Source: Deltaproteobacteria bacterium (GTDB taxonomy: Bacteria; Myxococcota_A; UBA796; UBA2385). Taken from it: DNA of 64,000 nt. Location: contig JAGYJW010000001.1 in assembly GCA_018401435.1 (NCBI GenBank), positions 186,001 through 250,000 on the forward strand, in the 5' to 3' direction. Both the position numbers and the translations under genes were made by a program. Positions 60,842 to 64,000 of the stretch are shown here, one piece after another (position 1 is the stretch's first letter; each line of letters starts with the position of its first letter). The notes beneath the pieces were generated by a model. The model was not told where the DNA came from. It was given only the letters and a program-made list of their open reading frames with translations, and made no database searches.

Positions 60842-62850
60842 TCTCCCGGCGTGGCGGCCGCCTCCCCCAGCGGTCGCCACCCGCCCCCCTCTGGGCCTGG
60901 GATCAGCGCCGAGGGCCCCTTCCGGCAGACGCGTGAAGAGTCGGCCCCGCGCCGCGGGGGCCCACAAGGCGAAGGCCGCCAGCGCCACCACCAGGTTGGC
61001 CAGCGCGCCCAGCGGCAGGATCAGCTCCGGCCGCCACGCGCCCACTGCAAAGACCGCCAGGTAGAGGGCGGCGAGCAGCCCCGTGCGCGGGTCCACGCCT
61101 TCGACCGCCGCGCCGCAGAGCGCGGCAAAGACGAGGTGGTGGAAGATGACCGTGGTCAGCGGGTCCACGCCCAGGACCCAGCCGCCCAGGTCGCCCACCA
61201 ACAGGGCGACGCTCACCACCACCAGGTTGGCGGCCACCCGGCGGTTCAGGCCCGTCTTGGACAAGGACTCGCGGGCCCAGCCCACGAGGGCCAGCACCGC
61301 CACCAGGTTGACCGCGTGGGTCAGGGCCATGCGGCCGTGGCTGAGGCCCTCGTGCATGAACCAGGAGATGAAGGGGATCACCGTCCAGCCCACCATGAAG
61401 AGGCTGAAGACGAAGATGCGGGTGCGCTGGCCGATGGTGGGGTCCTGGTCGGCCTTGTCCCGGGCGCGGTCCGCGGCCTCGGCGGCGCGGGCGGCGATCG
61501 CGCCGCGCGGCGCCCGACCAGGTCCTCGGGCGGGGGCTCCAGCTCGGCCAGCAGCACGTCGGCGGCCCGCACATCGCCCTGCCGCAGCTCGTAGCGGGCC
61601 ATGGCGATCAAGGCCGCGCGCAGGCCGCCTTCCGCGTCGGGGTGGGCGCCGCTGCGGGCGGCCTGGGTGAAGCCGAAGCGGGCGGCACCAAAGCGCCGGT
61701 AGAGGGCCTGGCGGTCGGTTTCGGCGCGGTCCACCGCCGCCAACAGGGCGGCCAGCTGGTGCTGCGCCTCGGTGAGAATGGACTCTACACCGCGTTCTTC
61801 AAGGTAGGACTGCAGCTCGCGGCGCACGGCCTCGGCGCTCTCAGGGCGCAGGGCCGGGTCGCTGGCCATGCCGCGCTCCACCAGCTGCACCAGGCGGGTG
61901 GGGCTGCCCGGCGGCAGCCGCGGCTGGAAGTGGGCGATGGCCGCCAGGGTGGCCTCGACGCTCTCCCCCAGATGGGGCCCCCGGCCGGCCAGCACGGTGT
62001 AGAGCAGGGCGCAGATCAGGTAGGTGTCGGTGCGCGCGCTCAGCTTGCTGCCGTCGGCCGCGGCCATCTCGGGCGCCATGAAGCGCGGCGTGCCCACCAC
62101 CCGGCGCTCGTCCCGGGCCAGGGGCAGCAGGGCGGGCCCGCGCTCGTCCACCCGCGTCGCCAGGCCCCAGTCCAAGACATAGACCTCGCCGAAAGCGCCG
62201 ATCATCACGTTGTCGGGCTTGAGATCCCGGTGCAGGATGCCCCGGCTGTGGGCGAAGTGGATGGCATTGCAGACCTGGATCAGCACCCCCAGGTGCCAAC
62301 CCAAGAGGTCCCGGGCGCCAAAATCCCGAGAGACGGCCTCTGGACTGCAGAGGTAGGTGGTCCAGGTCTCGCCTGCGATGCGGCGCATGACCACGCCCGG
62401 CTGGTCCCCTCCCCCCTTGACCAGGTCATAGACCGGAACGATATTGGGGTGTTCCAGGGCGGCTGCGGCCCGGGCCTCGCGCAGCAGGCTGCGGCGGGCG
62501 GTGCTTCGGGTGGCCCGTGGATGAACCGACTTGATCGCCACCGGGCGATCCAGGGCCAGCTGCCGGGCGAGGTGCACGATGCCCGCCCCCCCTTCGCCCA
62601 GGCGGCCCAGGGGCTCATAGGCCCCCGATAGCGGGCGCAATTCGGCCTCGGGCGCGGCCGGCAGGGGCGGCGGAGCGGTCGGCTCGCCCGGCGCCTCGGT
62701 CTCGGCGGAGTCCAAGGCCAGATCGTCGCTGTCGGTGGGCGAGGGCTCGCGCCGCAAGGTCCCGTCTGCCGCGGTGCGGGCCGGGTCCAGGGGGATGAGG
62801 GTCAGCTGCGGCCCTTCGGGGGTCGAAACGGGTCCGGAGAGGGAGGTCAT
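60677..62850 (-). CDS. Ser/Thr protein kinase with C-terminal membrane domain (frameshifted)
   Basis: From ATG 62850 (MTSLSGPVSTPEGPQLTLIP) an unstructured start precedes the kinase core: GRLGEGGAGIVHLARQLALD, VAIKSV, LHRDLKPDNVMIG, DWGLA in place of DFG, and VGTPRFMAPEMAAADGSK. Helical repeats follow (ILTEAQHQLAALLAAVDRAE). The frame shifts near 61500 and continues with several transmembrane helices (FVFSLFMVGWTVIPFISWFM, HAVNLVAVLALVGWA, LILPLGALANLVVALAAFAL). The open frame runs to 60677 but would overlap the convergent lipoprotein by 165 bases; the true end is more likely near 60900 after another indel. It should be a membrane-tethered cytoplasmic kinase. Confidence 0.72.
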
Positions 62851-62930
62851 GGGCCGTTCATACCGCGTCGAAGGCCGGGGTTGGTGGCACAATGGGCTGC
62901 GGCGCCCGGTCGGGTGGGATGGGAGGTGCG

Positions 62931-64000
62931 ATGGGAGTCGGGGTGGCCAGGCGCAGCGGCTGGGCGGAGGCCCTGGTGGCGGGCGCCCTGGTGCTGGCGC
63001 TGCTGAGCCTGCTCACCGGGGGCCTGGGCTGGTTGACCGGTGCGGAGCTGCTGGGGGCGGGCACCGCCGACCTCTGGGGCCACGCCCTGGGCTACGGGCA
63101 GGTCGCACGACAGGTGGCCCGGGGGCTCGCGCCCGGCCTGGACCTGCCCCTGCGCTGGCCCGAGGGGCAGCGCTGGTGGATCATCGATCTGCCGGTGGCC
63201 GTGGCCGTGGCCCCCCTCACGGCTGGGCTGGGGCCCATGGCTGCCACCAATGCCGCCCTGGCCGGCCACCTCGTCCTGGGGCTTCGGCCCTGGCCGCCGG
63301 CCTGCGGCGGCGCGGCGTGGGCGCGGTGGCGGCGGTGGGTGCCGGGCTGCTGGTGGCCTTCTCGCCTTATTGCCGCGGCGCCCTGCACAGCGGGGTGCCC
63401 GAGTCCCTGGTTGTGCTGCTGCTGCCTGTGGGCCTGGCCCTGCTGAGTCGGGCCCTGCAGCGCGGGGGCCCCTGGGTGCCGGGGGCGGGCCTCTTTGGGG
63501 CGATAATGGCCTTGGATGGGCCTTATGGCGTCTTTGTGGTCGGCCTGGGAGGCGCGCTCTGCCTGGGCTGGGCCCTGGTGCGGCCGCCGGTTGAGGGCCC
63601 GAGTCGGGCGCGGCTGCTGGCCCGCGGCCTGCTGGCGGCCCTGCCCGCCGGGGTGGCGGCCCTGGGAGCGCGGGCGGCCCTGGTGGCCACCCAGCACCCG
63701 GCGCTGGCCCAGGCCGATCGCCGCGATCTGGGCTGGACCGCGGACCTGGGTGCTGCGCGGCATCGGGGGTGTGGATCTGGCCTGCTTCTTCTTGCCGGCG
63801 CAGCTCTTGCCCGCCACGACGGACGCCGGCCACCGCCACATCGCCTATGTGGGGCTGGTGGCGGTGGTGGCGGCGGCGGGTGCGGCCTGGCGCTGCCGGG
63901 CCTCCCGCGCGCCGGCCCTTCTGGCCTTGCTGGCGGGCCTGCTCGCCCTGGGCGAGCACGCTGCGGCTGTGGGGGCAGCCGGTGGGGCCGGCCTGGCTGC
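62931..64000 (+). CDS. Polytopic membrane protein, 5' part (frameshifted, runs off window)
   Basis: ATG 62931 follows GGGAGG. The product begins MGVGVARRSGWAEALVAGAL and has successive hydrophobic helices (VLALLSLLTGGLGWLTGAEL, LPVAVAVAPLTAGLGPMAAT). The coding frame changes near 63285 (continuing GVGAVAAVGAGLLVAFSPYC, VPESLVVLLLPVGLALLSRA) and near 63750 (continuing GVDLACFFLPAQLLPATTDA, GHRHIAYVGLVAVVAAAGAA). Topology resembles GT-C-type glycosyltransferases or DUF2079-like proteins, but no catalytic motif is clear. It is divergent from the kinase gene. The 3' end lies outside the window. Confidence 0.65.

Noticed and set aside
60677..60902. C-terminal extension of the membrane-tailed kinase through the convergent lipoprotein gene
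   Set aside because: Composition becomes Gly/Arg-rich shadow sequence and would overlap a real gene by 165 bases; I keep the open-frame end in the feature but do not believe this part is translated.

Overview
The window is very GC-rich bacterial DNA. It is packed with lipoproteins that carry Asp/Gly-rich linkers after the lipobox, PknB-type Ser/Thr kinases with ATPase/TPR or membrane tails, FG-GAP, CotH, lamin-tail, BNR and OmpA proteins, and c-type haem motifs in lipoproteins. This mix suggests a large-genome Myxococcota-like (deltaproteobacterial) organism, probably an environmental or metagenomic assembly. The lineage is an inference; no rRNA or tRNA gene was found to anchor it.

Layout. 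(1) 1-16.84 kb is a long leftward run: beta-propeller lipoprotein, FG-GAP protein, GT4 glycosyltransferase, zinc-ribbon pseudokinase, M1 aminopeptidase with HEAT repeats, DUF429 protein, aldehyde dehydrogenase, kinase-ATPase-TPR regulator and three tandem amidohydrolases (one apparently catalytically dead). (2) 16.97-18.4 kb holds a rightward steroid-5-alpha-reductase-like membrane enzyme with an in-frame TGA and a 2OG-Fe(II) oxygenase. (3) 18.28-35.59 kb is an accessory island. A 1.2-1.5 kb direct repeat, containing the oxygenase 3' end and a defective IS4-type transposase, flanks three lower-GC unknown genes and a broken IS91-type transposase. A toxin-antitoxin-rich array follows: AbrB-VapC, RHH-VapC, AbiEi/AbiEii, a decayed VapBC, LysR plus SGNH lipoprotein, and an intact VapBC. 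Most of its modules are bordered by a recurrent hairpin-plus-tail repeat (six copies, A-F). An IS3 element closes the island next to a histidine kinase start. (4) 37.2-45.6 kb is a tightly overlapping leftward operon: two c-type haem-motif lipoproteins, a short Tat protein, a beta-barrel protein, a LolCDE/MacB-like ABC ATPase with two permeases, and a LolA-like protein. It plausibly forms an envelope lipid/lipoprotein export system. (5) 45.7-54.7 kb runs rightward: prmC, zinc-ribbon protein, BNR propeller plus MoaD-like protein, a small lipoprotein, then OmpA-FecR-CHASE2 cyclase as a probable envelope signalling operon. (6) 54.7-64 kb holds lamin-tail and CotH lipoproteins, a TrmB-type regulator with a clear promoter, an arylsulfotransferase-like lipoprotein, an OB-fold lipoprotein, a membrane-tailed Ser/Thr kinase and the 5' part of a polytopic membrane protein.

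Many genes outside the island contain short, compensating frameshifts, often in G/C runs, while coding character persists on both sides. I read most of these as consensus-sequence errors rather than pseudogenes. The transposases, vapC fragment and second vapBC in the island look truly decayed. Reading frames at such sites should be treated as approximate.
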